Positions 1 to 26,820 of a DNA stretch of 64,000 nt are shown one piece after another. The position numbers and the translations under genes are program-made. Numbering within the stretch: the stretch's first letter is position 1; each line of letters starts with the position of its first letter. The notes under the pieces are model-generated. The model made no database searches, was not told where the DNA came from, and worked only from the letters and a program-made list of their open reading frames with translations. The stretch comes from Monoplex corrugatus (lineage: Eukaryota > Mollusca > Gastropoda > Littorinimorpha > Ranellidae): NCBI GenBank assembly GCA_030674185.1, contig JAPXFY010000026.1, positions 42,407,132-42,471,131 on the forward strand. Reading direction: 5' to 3'.

Positions 1-76
1 ACACATTCCGACCAAAGGGAACAGGTACACGTTCTGACCAATGGGAACAGATACACGTTCTGACCAATGAAACAGA
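1..76. repeat. short tandem repeat, ~29-bp unit
   Basis: About two and a half copies of a ~29-bp unit built around ACACGTTCTGACCAATGGGA lie at the left edge, so the array may continue outside the window. From 77 to 480 I see no gene, repeat family or RNA signal. Confidence 0.6.
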
Positions 77-481
77 AAATTCGAGGAAGCTCTGGAAACC
101 ATGGAGAAAGGGATGTTACTCAACAGAGATTGTTGGATATTACCTCCATCTACCACTACACTCTCTCACCCCACATGAACACAGGTCAAAGTAACCACTA
201 AGACTCTGAACAGTATATTCCACCAGTCCAGATAGACACATCACACAGGATACTTCTTTACTCAGTTTTGTCCTCGCTGCCTGTGTCTCACTACAGTCAA
301 CACTTCTAGTAAGCACCTACAAGGCTTTGGGACTGTACACATAATCAGCACACACAGTCAAAGCAATCTGACCAGAGAGAGACATCTCATATCTATGTCT
401 ATCTACATCTCTGGGTCTTGGGACTGAAAACTAATGGTGAAAACTAATGGAAGACTAGCAATTTTGCGAAAGGTAACGCAA

Positions 482-612
482 TTTTATAATAATTAATAAT
501 AATTACAATATTTATATAGCGCAAAATCTTGATAAAATCAAATCTAAGCGCTGAAGCAGACACACACGCAGGCATGCACGCTCGCACACACACGCACGCA
601 CACACACAGACA

Positions 613-665
<53 letters not shown>

Positions 666-1120
666 ACACACACGCATGGCTATAAATGGGGAGAAAGAAT
701 AAAAGCAATAAAAGCAAGAATAAAAGCAATGGAAAATTATAGAGAGCATAGCATACAATTATATATTATAACCATGTGGTTCCCTCCGAGCGGAGACAGG
801 CTGCAGAGGGGAGGGTTGAGTGAGGTTAGGATTTTATGCAGGAGAGAAAAGGTGAGTTTTGAGAGCGGACTTGAAGGAGACAAAAGTAGGTTGCTGACGG
901 ACTGAGAGAGGAAGTTTGTTCCAGGAGAGTGGACCAGAAACAGAGAAGGCTCGTGGACCATAGGTATTGAGCTTAGTGCGTGGAAAGCGAAGAGTCAGAG
1001 GATCAGAGGCAGAGCGGAGGGTACGTGAGGGAACATAGATCTCAAGTAGGCTTGACAGGTAATCGGGGGCTGCGTTATTGAGGCTTTTGTAGCACATGGT
1101 GTCTAGTTTGTACTGACACC
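482..1120 (-). mobile_element. 5'-truncated LINE, 3' end (copy A)
   Basis: The minus strand of 834-1097 encodes the C-terminal tail of a reverse-transcriptase polyprotein (PSRTLRSASDPL, FSVSGPLSWNKLP, SFKSALKTHL). This is the block following the RT domain in CR1/L2-like non-LTR elements. It is almost identical to the copy at 51530-52690 in the opposite orientation. The 3' UTR contains an internal CA/GT tract (599-676), then TATATAGCGCAAAATC in plus-strand reading, and ends in an AAT-rich tail at 485-505. The sequence stops matching copy B at about 1120, so the copy is strongly 5' truncated. Clade assignment is from memory of the family and not certain. Confidence 0.8.
599..676. repeat. CA/GT microsatellite inside LINE 3' UTR
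   Basis: A (CA)n tract sits inside the LINE 3' UTR. The other copy of this LINE has a GT tract at the same place (52520-52560), so the microsatellite belongs to the element and has changed length separately in each copy. Open frames reading poly-Cys/Val here are artefacts. Confidence 0.85.
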
Positions 1121-1367
1121 ATCATTTTTTTTTCCCCTTGACCTTGACTCTTTATAATCTGGCAGCACCTTGTTCATGTTAAAAAAAAATTAGTGACAGA
1201 ATCATTGAGGATTTCCTAGTTTACATCATAGGATAGCAAAAAGATTCTTAAAGATTTACCTCAACAAAAAATTACATAGTCATTCAGAAACTGACGGTGC
1301 TAGTGCATCAAGCAAATTTTTAATAATTTGAAAAGTTATTAGAATTCACCACATGAACTTTGGAGAT

Positions 1368-1690
1368 TGGAGCATGATCAAGAGGGATTCATCGCACTCT
1401 GACAATTCCATATGTGCTCCACCATAATCTGCCAGCAATTACCTGGCACGTTCCCAAAGTCGGAACAAAATCCTGAGCACTGGCAAGGTTCTGAAGTAGG
1501 AATGGGAGAGAGAGAGAGAGAAGGGACCTGTGAAACGCAAAGCTGACAACATTAGAATAATGGAAACATATGAAACACTAAGCTGATACCATCGCATATG
1601 AAACACTATGCTGGCACCATCAGAATGATGGAAACATATGAAACATTAAGCTGATACCATTAGAATGATGGAAACATTAAGATGGGAAGT
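1368..1690 (-). mobile_element. SINE body fragment with internal tandem copies
   Basis: Read on the minus strand, 1368-1525 matches the body of the tRNA-derived SINE at 17886-18200 and its relatives at 48090-48325 and 59735-59945: a TTGCCAGTGC-like block, GCTGGCAGAT, GGTGGAGCACATATGGAA and the end GATGAATCCCTCTTGA. Next to it, 1540-1680 holds about three ~45-bp repeats of the GTTTCATATG/TGGTATCAGCTTA segment of the same SINE. 1120-1368 and 1690-2740 show no recognisable gene; the open frames there have no family resemblance. Confidence 0.6.
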
Positions 1691-2743
1691 GAACATGCCA
1701 GTTTTTAAAGTTGCAAGCTTTGATTGAACACCAGACATCAGATCTTGAGTCCATGGCTGTATCAAAATAACCAACCAGAACACCTCATGGAAATGAAGCA
1801 GAATGCAAAGACTTCATGACTTTGGCACTGGGCTGTCAGCCAACTGATTTTTTCCTTGGTAATCCAAAAATTGATGAGTATTCTATTATTTATGTTAAAA
1901 CAACTGTGGGCTACCATTGTGTGGCAGTTTTTCTTCATCAACCGAGTTCACTTTGAGTCTCATTCAACTCGGTTTCAATAATGCCTTATACACAGAAGCA
2001 CTTTATACTATGATAATGTGGATTGCATCCTATACTTTGGACAGCCTTACATCCAAGCAGTTACTTTCTTTTTTTTCAAATCAGAACATCATCATCACCA
2101 CTTCAGTTGTATACACACATTCTTTGGCAACAACTTTTCTCCAAAAACAGTTTATGGAGGGGGAGGGGGGATGTGAGAAATGCACATTATATTCAATCCA
2201 ATATAAGCACTATATATTGTCACATAGTTCCTACTATCACATGTCTGTTCTAGTTTCAGTGTTCTCACAACGTCTCCACATGTACTAAAACTACATATGC
2301 TGAAAATACCTGTATTATGATATGTAGACGGTGTGCATGTAAGTTTGTGTACATGTGCGTTTGGGCAGTTTACACCAGCGAAAGGTCAGGAAAGGTCTGC
2401 ATCACTTACCAATAACATTATTCAAAACAAGAGTTTAAATTCACACAAAAGATGATGAATGAAATGTTGGCACGTTTGTGTGATATCAAAAAGGAAAAGT
2501 TCCTTATATTTGACTGTAAGACTGGGGACATTACAGGCTTTTGGTTTGGGTTACTCTTAATCAACAGTATATCAATATTCACCATCATTATTATATAACA
2601 AATACTCACCGTCATTATTATGTAACAAGTAATCACCATCATTATCATATAACACAACCTCTTCTCCTACTTGTATCCTCTCTAGAAAAAGAGTACTGAT
2701 GTTTATTCCATATATGTGTGGTGCACACATGAGGATGACTCGA

Positions 2744-2779
2744 TGTGCGTATATGTGTGTGTATGTGTGTGTGTGCGCG

Positions 2780-2877
<98 letters not shown>

Positions 2878-2890
2878 CGCACACACATGC
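2744..2890. repeat. GT/CA microsatellite
   Basis: A long (TG)n tract with a TTG interruption near 2826 and compound ends containing ATGTG and GCGC steps. The His-Thr and Cys-Val frames across it are artefacts of the dinucleotide repeat. 2890-3225 holds nothing I can name. Confidence 0.95.
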
Positions 2891-3224
2891 ATGCGCATGT
2901 GTGTTTATCCCTAATTTTTAATAAATTTCTATATTCTGCACACACATGTATGTTTAACCCTGATTTCTTTTTAATGAATTTCTATATTCTGCAATGTCCT
3001 TCACAGTATGTTCCCAAAAATGCTGTGCTAAATCTCAACTACTGTTATGAGGATGCATTGGTAAACAGGATCGTAAATTGCTACTAACCAGCTTAACTGA
3101 CAGTGTGAATGTCAAAGCTAACTCCATCCCTCAACATTAACCACGACTTAACCAAACACCCCCACCCTTTTATTCCCCTGCGTTCCGCATCAAAGACACA
3201 GCCGATATACAGATTATCACTGTT

Positions 3225-3395
3225 TCAACCCTTTGATTCCCACACCTTGTCCACCAGCATCCTGTACTGCCAACCATGCTAGCAAAGCAAAAACTCAACC
3301 CTTTGACTCCCTCACCCAGGAAGCTGGAGGATAGGGTGCAAGAGTCAAAGGGTTAAGTTTCTGCAGTTGTTGGATAGCGCGCAGGAGTCATTAAG
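3225..3395. mobile_element. TTAA-type MITE, degraded copy 1
   Basis: Begins with AACCCTTTGATTCCC and ends near GCAGGAGTCATTAA. Inside is a second inverted pair (AACCCTTTGACTCCCTCACC against AGAGTCAAAGGGTTAA) that has lost part of its arms. The family layout (outer TIR, spacer with GCTAGCAAAGCAAAAACT, inner palindrome, outer TIR) is the same as in the fuller copies at 11038-11232 and 37940-38135. Confidence 0.75.
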
Positions 3396-3522
3396 GAAAA
3401 GCAAACTCCACGTCTACAACATGACTCTAGCCCAGTTTTCTTTCAGCTGCAGACAACAAACTTCAGCTTCATGTGACAACCTCCTGGAACAAGCAGGCAG
3501 AAAAACTAAAAAATCCTAAACA

Positions 3523-3890
3523 AGTGTGACTGCCCACGTTCAAGCAAACAGGAACCAGAAAGAAAAAAACACGAAAAAAGAACCAGAATGGGTATTTAAT
3601 ACAACCAGACAAGACAGGTGCAAATTTTCGGCCAACTGGCCTTTGTCAAGATGACAAACAAACACCAAATACAAAAACCAGGAGAAAAAGACTGAAACTT
3701 CCCTGCTGCTTCATCCAGTGGGAGAAAAGGACTAAAATGACATCATCATGTGTTTGTTTGTCATCTTACGTCTATGCTTGACAAAGGCCAGTAGGCCGAA
3801 AATTTGCGTCTGTTTTGTCTGGTTGTATTAAATATGCATTGTGATTCTTTTTTAGTGTTTTTTTTCTGGTTCCAGCAAAAATAAAGTCGA
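3523..3890. repeat. inverted pair of a ~150-bp dispersed repeat
   Basis: The minus-oriented copy 3523-3690 and plus-oriented copy 3745-3888 face each other. Each carries GACAAAGGCCAGT(T/A)GGCCGAAAATTTG split around a GGCC stem, then TGTCTGGTTGTATTAAATA and a T-rich stretch ending in CTGGTTCC. Further copies are at 55785-55870 (minus) and 60785-60965 (plus). The short GGCC stem flanked by GAC and GAAA resembles the core of hammerhead-ribozyme repeats seen in Penelope-like elements, but the catalytic positions are not all canonical. 3890-4265 holds nothing I recognise. Confidence 0.6.
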
Positions 3891-4264
3891 CAAAGAGCAA
3901 AATGCACTTGGGGAGGGCTGCAGGAGGTACAACATGGGATCCTGAGATGAAGAATCAAACCTGAGAGCAAATTACTGCCAACACACTAATGCTTTTTTTC
4001 TCTTCTCCTTTGAGAGCACACTCACAGAAACATCAGATATATACTTTTTTGTTTTTGTTTTTTGGCAAGACCTGTGAAAACATGTCTACCAGGCAACTTC
4101 TGTCCTTCGCTATAAGCACAAACTGCAGTTGTCAAAGTTACATAACACAATGATTGTCAGATAGGCACGACCATTCCTTTCACTCCTTTGAATACAATGC
4201 ACAGATAAACATTTCCAATTCTTCTCTCGAACTCCTTTCTCCTTCGACAGTTGCTAATGTCAAA

Positions 4265-4466
4265 CTTTAACCCCTTGACTCCCGCACCCTGACAACCAGC
4301 ATCCTGCACTGTCAACCACGCCAGCACAGCAAAATCTTAACCCTCTGACTCCCTCACCCTACCTACCAGATTCCTGCAGGCAGCTGGAAGATAGGGTGGG
4401 GATGTCAAAATGTTAAGTTTTCGCAGTTGGTGGACAGGGTGTAGAACTAGAAGTCAAACAGTTAAG
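4265..4466. mobile_element. TTAA-type MITE, copy 2
   Basis: Outer ends TTAACCCCTTGACTCCCGCA and AGAAGTCAAACAGTTAA are inverted. The inner palindrome runs from TTAACCCTCTGACTCCCTCA to TAGGGTGGGGATGTCAAAAT. The copy is diverged but full length for the family (~200 bp). 4470-4800 shows only short CA-rich sequence. Confidence 0.8.
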
Positions 4467-4935
4467 TTGTTAAAGTCAAATTTTAAAAAACTCCATCCTC
4501 TTCATCATTTTCTTAGTGCAAATGGTAGCCATACCATACACACACACTCCCATATACAGCTGAGCACAATGCATGCAACACACACATACACACACTCTCA
4601 CACATTCTGCAGCCTACTTAAACATGCCAGCCATTTCAACAAAGCACGCTTCTACTTGCCCTAGTTCTCAGGTGCTATCACAGACAGAACATCTCGTAGA
4701 CAGACATACCAATGATCAACAAAATCAAAACCAAACTGTCACGCCAACCATTACTGAAATCAGAACCTGATCCCTCCATTGAAACACACACAAGTTGCGG
4801 CCACATACATGTCAAAATACCAGCCAGTTCTAAATTTAGTAACTAAAATACTTGTCAAGATACCAGTCACTTCTAAATTTAGTAACTAAAATATTGTCAA
4901 GATACCAGTCAGTTCTAAATTTAGTAACTAAAATA

Positions 4936-5208
4936 CATGAAATGGAAGAAGCACATATCTACAAGACCAAAAAATACGCCGGTCTTGCCAGCACCCTGAA
5001 GAAAGCAGGTCTGCGGGTCAAAATCTTCGCCATAGAGGTCGGGGCAAGAGGGTTTGTGGGCACCTCCGCTTATGATCTCATGAAACAACTCGCCATTTCT
5101 GGGAAGAAGAGGACTAGAGCCCTTAAAGCGATGGCAGAGGCAGCAGAAAGGAGCTCAAGCTGGATCTGGGCAAGGAGGAACGAAAAAAGTGAACTTCATA
5201 AGGATTAA
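4936..5208 (+). pseudogene. C-terminal fragment of an R2-superclade LINE protein
   Basis: An open stretch of about 90 codons ends at a TAA at 5206-5208. It carries the pattern KKYAGLASTLKKAG, then IEVGARGFVGTS and finally SSSWIWARR. This resembles the last part of R4/NeSL/Hero-type elements, downstream of the RT, where a restriction-like endonuclease domain ends in a similar V-E-V-G-x-R-G-F block. The family call rests on recalled motifs. The N-terminal majority (RT, zinc fingers) is absent, so this is a 5'-truncated insertion. It sits inside the 44-bp tandem array and is followed within 20 bp by a tRNA-like sequence. Confidence 0.6.
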
Positions 5209-5227
5209 ATTCCCTACAGATGATGTG

Positions 5228-5315
5228 TGCCCCGTTAGCACATTGGTAAAACCGCGTACCGCAGTTCTGAAGCGCAGAATCGCCCAGGTTCGATCCCCGG
5301 CGTGGGAAAAAAAAA
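5228..5315 (+). repeat. tRNA-like sequence with A and B boxes, followed by poly(A)
   Basis: TTAGCACATTGG fits a Pol III A box and GGTTCGATCCC a B box about 50 bp downstream; a run of A's follows. The acceptor stem does not pair well, so this looks like a tRNA-derived SINE head or decayed tRNA rather than a functional tRNA gene. Confidence 0.55.
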
Positions 5316-5316
5316 A

Positions 5317-5455
5317 AAAAATAGACAACAGCAGAAGGGCATCCAGGAGTCATGACCTGGATGTGGCCCGGCCCCCCGAGAGTGTAAGGAATTCAGGGCC
5401 GAAACACTTGTCTAAAGGGGGTTACTTCTCTGAAGACCTTCTGTTGTCTAGCTCT
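5317..5455 (+). repeat. nested hairpin region after the tRNA-like sequence
   Basis: An outer inverted pair (TAGACAACAGCAGAAGG near 5319 against CCTTCTGTTGTCTA near 5440) encloses a perfect inner hairpin CATCCAGG/CCTGGATG at 5339-5362. A later segment, GGGCCGAAACACTTG, resembles the 3' UTR style of R2-superclade LINEs. It may be the structured 3' end needed for target-primed reverse transcription; that role is inference. 5690-6200 holds no recognisable feature. Confidence 0.45.
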
Positions 5456-6199
5456 CCCTAGAGTTTCTTTCTACATGTCAAGATACCAGTCACTTCTAAA
5501 TTTAGTAACTAAAATACTTGTCAAGATACCAGTCACTTCTAAATTTAGTAACTAAAATACTTGTCAAGATACCAGTCACTTCTAAATTTAGTAACTAAAA
5601 TACTTGTCAAGACACCAATCACTTCTAAATTCAGGAACTAAAATACTTCCCAAAATGCCAGTCAGTTCTAAATTTAGTTACTAACCCTTTCCTGCACAAA
5701 ACCTGGTTCAGTTGTGTTTTGTATAATGTTGTTTGGGGTAATAATCGCTTGAGTGAAAACAAAAATCTACATAGTCTCTTCAACTGCAACCCAATGACTG
5801 AAAAATTATCAAATCTTGTGTTGAAATCTACAACCCCATCCCCGCAAAGTGTGTGCATAAACGTGTGTTTGTGAATGCGCATGCATACTTTTTTGGTGTC
5901 ATATGCAAAGGTGTGTTTACATGTGTTATACCTGTGCAAGCTGACACATTTAAATCAACTGAATGAAAAACGTATTTCAGGTATGCCATGCAAGAACTAC
6001 AACTGAAAAGGTGAAGAGCTGGCTACTACATGGAGAATGTGCACCATGCACACGATTCATGCAAGAAATACTGGAGACAGCTTACAATTTCATCAATCCC
6101 TACAATTACACTTTCATACAGTTAGTACATATTTTCTTTTATGTTTTTGTAGGGATTACCATGACACAAATATCAACATGATTAGTCAACCTTGCTAGG

Positions 6200-6525
6200 A
6201 ATGGGTATCTGTCCTTGTTTGTGATTGGAAAAGGTATAGCAATGAGGGAGAGGCAGGAACACTATCCTTACAATGCTGGCCCCAAGAAAGTAAAGGCCTC
6301 TCACTTCTCTATGACCTCAGGCTGAGTTACCGGCAGTCGAACATCCAAACCATCACGCCACCTGTCTCCTCAGTCTCACCTGTCTCACCTGTTGGCATCA
6401 CGGGGTTCAGTGTTGGCCACTGCACTCCTTGAACCACCACCCTCCTCCAAATGGCTCTGTCTTGACTTTTGTGGACAACTTCTTAAACATTTAGGCCACT
6501 AATGTTGGTTATGTTCTCGATGTAG
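6200..6525 (-). mobile_element. degraded LINE 3' end, same family as 11790-12722
   Basis: Read on the minus strand, the segment gives a broken version of the NI-NITNISGL and EVVHKSQDRA-like tail also found at 9384-9745 (plus) and 11794-12000 (minus), then the CACCTGT/GACAGGTG-rich 3' UTR. Stops interrupt the frame. It abuts the palindromic satellite at 6535. Confidence 0.6.
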
Positions 6526-6534
6526 GAGATTGGA

Positions 6535-7600
6535 GGTCATTATTACAGACAGCAGTATAATATTATATACTGTCTGTGGCTTTATTACAGACAGCAGTAT
6601 AATATATACTGTCTGTGCCTTTATTACAGACAGCAGTATAATATATACTGTCTGTGGCTTTATTACAGACAGCAGTATAATATATACTGTCTGTGGCTTT
6701 ATTACAGACAGCAGTATAATATATACTGTCTGTGCTTTATTACAGACAGCAGTATAATATATACTGTCTGTGCTTTATTACAGACAGCAGTATAATATAT
6801 ACTGTTGTGCCTTTATTACAGACAGCAGTATAATATATACTGTCTGTGTCTTTATTACAGACAGCAGTATAATATATACTGTCTGTGGGTTTATTACAGA
6901 CAGCAGTATAATATATACTGTTGTGCCTTTATTACAGACAGCAGTATAATATATACTGTTGTGCCTTTATTACAGACAGCAGTATAATATATACTGTGTG
7001 TGCCTTTATTACAGACAGCAGTATAATATATACTGTCTGTGCCTTTTAAGGATATAATATATACAGTGTGCCATTTTGCAGAGTTGAATTATACTTTGGC
7101 CTACAGACACAGTATCAAAATACTGTGTTCCTTTATTTACACGAAGCATATAATAATATACGTGTGTGCATTTATTAATTCAGACCCGCCATAATAATAT
7201 CACTGTCGTGCCATTATTACAGACAGCAAATACAATATATACATGTGTGTAGCTTAATTCAGACAGCATATAATATATCGTGGTGTGGCTTTATTACAGA
7301 CAGCAGTATAATATATACTGTGTGTCTTTATTACAGACAGCAGTATAATATATACTGTCTGTGTCTTTATTACAGACAGCAGTATAATATATACTGTGTG
7401 TGCCTTTATTACAGACAGCAGTATAATATATACTGTGTGTCTTTATTACAGACAGCAGTATAATATATACTGTGTGTGTCTTTATTACAGACAGCAGTAT
7501 AATATATACTGTGTGTGTCTTTATTACAGACAGCAGTATAATATATACTGTCTGTGTCTTTATTACAGACAGCAGCATAATATATACTGTCTGTGCCTAA
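6535..7600. repeat. palindromic ~39-bp satellite
   Basis: About 20 head-to-tail copies of a 37-40-bp unit. Each unit holds TTATTACAGACAGCAGTATA then ATATATACTGTCTGTG, an inverted repeat in which ACAGACAG and CTGTCTGT pair around an AT-rich centre. Units are most regular at 6540-7040 and 7290-7590; 7040-7290 is a decayed centre with indels. Unit length varies by one or two bases at the CTGTCTGTGGCT junction, which breaks any reading frame, so the repeated Tyr-Arg-Gln-Gln-Tyr frames are not genes. Confidence 0.95.
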
Positions 7601-7885
7601 GGATAATAATACAGTGCCAAATTTTGTAGTTGATTAGCTTTGGCACAGACACAAAAGATGTCACAAGAAATACAGATATCAACATTTCAAATTTCACCTG
7701 ATGCATCTGATCAACCCTAAATGACGTGGAATTCAAAGCATTAGTCAAATTAAGAAAGAAATTTCATGACTCAGCCCAATTAATCAGTCACCAAATCCAT
7801 CAGTCAATCATCCACACAAACAGCCAATTACATATATATCAATGTATCCAGCAATTCTGTAAGCATCAATCAAACAAAGACAATC

Positions 7886-8520
7886 AATTAATCGTAGAGT
7901 TGCAATCACTCAGTCGAACTCAATGAATTAGTTAATCGATCAATCATTCTTACTTTCTTCAATGACTATTAATCATAAAGTTGCAATCACCAGATAGTTA
8001 ATCAATCAATCGTTCTTACTCTTCTTCAACAACTATTAATCGTAAAGTTGCAATCACTCAGTCGAACTCAATGAATTAGTTAATCGATCAATCATTCTTA
8101 CTTTCTTCAATGACTATTAATCATAAAGTTGCAATCACCAGATAGTTAATCAATCAATCGTTCTTACTCTTCTTCAACAACTATTAATCGTAAAGTTGCA
8201 ATCACTCAGTTGAACTCAATGAATTAGTTAATCGATCAATCATTCTTACTTTCTTCAATGACTATTAATCATAAAGTTGCAATCACCAGATAGTTAATCA
8301 ATCAATCATTCTTACTCTTCTTCAACAACTATTAATCGTAAAGTTGCAATCACTCAGTCGAACTCAATGAATTAGTTAATCGATCAATCATTCTTACTTT
8401 CTTCAATGACTATTAATCATAAAGTTGCAATTACCAATAGTTAATCAATCAATCATTCTTACTCTTCTTCAACAACTATTAATCGAAAAGTAGCAATCAC
8501 TCAGTCAAACTCAATCAGAT
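7886..8520. repeat. 148-bp two-part tandem repeat
   Basis: TTGCAATCACTCAGT recurs at a spacing of 148, 148, 148 and 147 bp (starting near 7901, 8049, 8197, 8345 and 8492). Each 148-bp unit is made of two related ~74-bp halves: one contains GAACTCAATGAATTAGTTAA, the other CACCAGATAGTTAATCAATC, and both contain AATCAATC and TTCTTACT. The array lies just downstream of the nuclear receptor stop codon, and a degenerate continuation (8520-8640) enters its presumed 3' UTR. Confidence 0.92.
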
Positions 8521-8703
8521 AGTTACTCAATCAAGCATTCTTACTCTTCTTCTATTCTAAGAATAATTTCATAACAAAATTGCAATCACCAAGATGAACT
8601 CAATCAGACAGTTACTCAATCAACCATTCTTTCTCTTCACCAATTCATCTGACAACCCTACCCCACATGTATCGAGTTGTTCTTCACTGCCATCAGTTTG
8701 CTG

Positions 8704-25239
<16,536 letters not shown>

Positions 25240-25364
25240 ATCTGTAACCACATGATACGAGAGAATTAGCAAGAAGGCAAGAATTATACACTGGTTGCTG
25301 CTGCTCTGCAATAAAATTCCCCTCCTTCCCAAAAGCTGTGAAAGAACTTACACCAACAAGTATG

Positions 25365-25562
25365 TCATATTCAAAGCTGAATTGAAATCAAAGCTGCTAT
25401 TCAGCCTGAATTAACAGAAAGTGACAATGACCATGTTCTCAAAACTTATTGCTGTATTAATCAATATTCAAAACTGAATAGAAATTAAAGCTGCTATTCA
25501 GCCTGATTTAACAGAAAGTGACAATGGCTATGTTCTCAAAATTGTGCTGTATTAGTCAAAGT
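25365..25562. repeat. ~110-bp direct duplication
   Basis: AAAGCTGCTATTCAGCCTGA, AACAGAAAGTGACAATG and ATGTTCTCAAAA occur twice, near 25389 and 25490, with flanking homology. It lies about 130 bp upstream of the first coding exon of the receptor. 25570-26400 is otherwise unassigned. Confidence 0.8.
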
Positions 25563-26409
25563 TCTATAATCAGATTGGACATAAATATTGTATGCAAATG
25601 TGTTACATCCACAAGTACAGAAGATTCACTGGAATACTGAGTCAATTGAATTATGACCCAATAATTTTTCACTACTGATTATAAACAATGACAAAACACA
25701 ACATCCAAAAATATGACATGACAAGTAAAATTCATTGAAAAACTTTTTAACTTAAAGACAATTTATAATTATGGTTTTCTACAAATGTACAAGAAATGTC
25801 AGTGAAGAAAAACTGGGGAACAAATGAGAGAGAGACTGGGACAAAGACAATCATGTTGATGGGCAGAGGGATAAATCATCAAGTACTAGCTCCAGTGGCC
25901 TCAAATTCTGAGAGACTAGATCATAGAATACTGGCTACAGTCAAAGCCATCTTCACCATGGTGGGACCCAAGAACTATTCCTTGCTCTGACAAAATCAGA
26001 ATCATAACACTGTGAGATGTCTGAATAGTTACCTGCATAATAAAATCCATGACTTTTTTCCCACACAAAAAGTTGTCTCCAATACTATGGCACTTCATCA
26101 AGTTCATGCCCTACCTGACAATGGCCTCAGTTTCATTTTCTCTAAAGCTTCCATGTCCAAAAACTTCAAGTTGGTGTCTTTGGTGCCAGCTGTGTATGAG
26201 GGCTGTCATTTGAGGGGCATGATGGTGATCTCCTTAATGAAGGGTCATTCATTCATTGAATCTGGCTCCACAACTGAGCAATTAGTATAATTTGAAGGGG
26301 GGCTTATCAAACAGTGTCCTAAGTTTGTTGAATCAGAACAGGTACTTGTACAAAAGTGACCTGGCAGTAGTGCAGTCTCCTCTGGTGGGTGACCATACAG
26401 CAGATGACA

Positions 26410-26820
26410 TCATTCATCATCATCAAGTGCCCTGCCGCAGGGCGTTGGCAATCATGGCCCTCCATAGATCTATCCCTTGTTGCCGCAAGCACATCTTCAA
26501 CCCTCTCTGTCCTCAGCCACTCTGCAAGTCCATCCAATATTTTTTCCCCTAGGTCTACCTGGTGCTTTATTTCTCTCCAGCTTTCCTGTTGTGACCAGGT
26601 GCTCTAATTCCCTTTTCCTCATAAAATGGCCTATATAGATAAATGTAGCCTGTCTTTTCCTAATCTTCCTCAAGAATGATCTTTTTGTGTCTGCCTCCAT
26701 CAAGACTGTCTCGTTTGTTTCCGTTGCTGTCCATGGAACTCTCAACATTGCTGTCTATGGAACTCTCAACATCCTTCTTAGAAACCACATCTTGGCTGCC
26801 TCAATCTTGTTCTGACATCA
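26410..26820 (-). mobile_element. RTE-like LINE 3' fragment
   Basis: Minus-strand frame gives TNETVLMEADTKRSFLRKIR, KRELEHLVTTGKLER and DGLAEWLRTERVEDVLAATR, then the GCCCTGCGGCAGGGCACTTG hairpin-like 3' UTR and a (GAT)n tail at 26411-26426. A 24-bp piece around CATGGAACTCTCAACATT is duplicated near 26730-26770. Confidence 0.85.

Larger units (their letters stand above)
4800..5690. repeat. 44-bp tandem array interrupted by an insertion
   Basis: About eight copies of a ~44-bp unit (TTGTCAAGATACCAGTCACT, then TCTAAATTTAGTAACTAAAA) lie at 4803-4935 and 5472-5690. The two blocks are separated by a ~535-bp insertion containing a LINE 3' end and a tRNA-like sequence. TACATG occurs at both edges of the insertion and may be a short target duplication. 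Confidence 0.85.

Noticed and set aside
1917..2288. 123-codon plus-strand frame
   Set aside because: It shows no family resemblance and no supporting splice sites; probably chance.
2572..2945. Poly-His/Thr and poly-Cys/Val frames here and at 19130-19460, 23005-23615, 28174-28530, 32226-32538, 35534-35986, 55283-55816
   Set aside because: They are translations of CA/GT or CT dinucleotide repeats in all frames and both strands.
5228..5315. Functional tRNA gene (also considered at 42662-42737, 49536-49602 and 54963-55035)
   Set aside because: A and B boxes are present, but acceptor or T stems do not pair well, and several are followed by SINE-type bodies or poly(A).
5317..5455. Hammerhead ribozyme in the hairpin region
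   Set aside because: CUGANGA could not be found in the right order with GAAA and a GUH cleavage site.
6530..7600. CRISPR-like or protein-coding repeat (Tyr-Arg-Gln-Gln-Tyr-Asn frames)
   Set aside because: Units are contiguous without spacers, and variable unit lengths shift the frame every few copies.
25796..26290. Plus-strand frames between the receptor exon and the LINE at 26410
   Set aside because: No motif is recognisable and the frames overlap each other in different phases; I cannot tell whether this is old transposon sequence.
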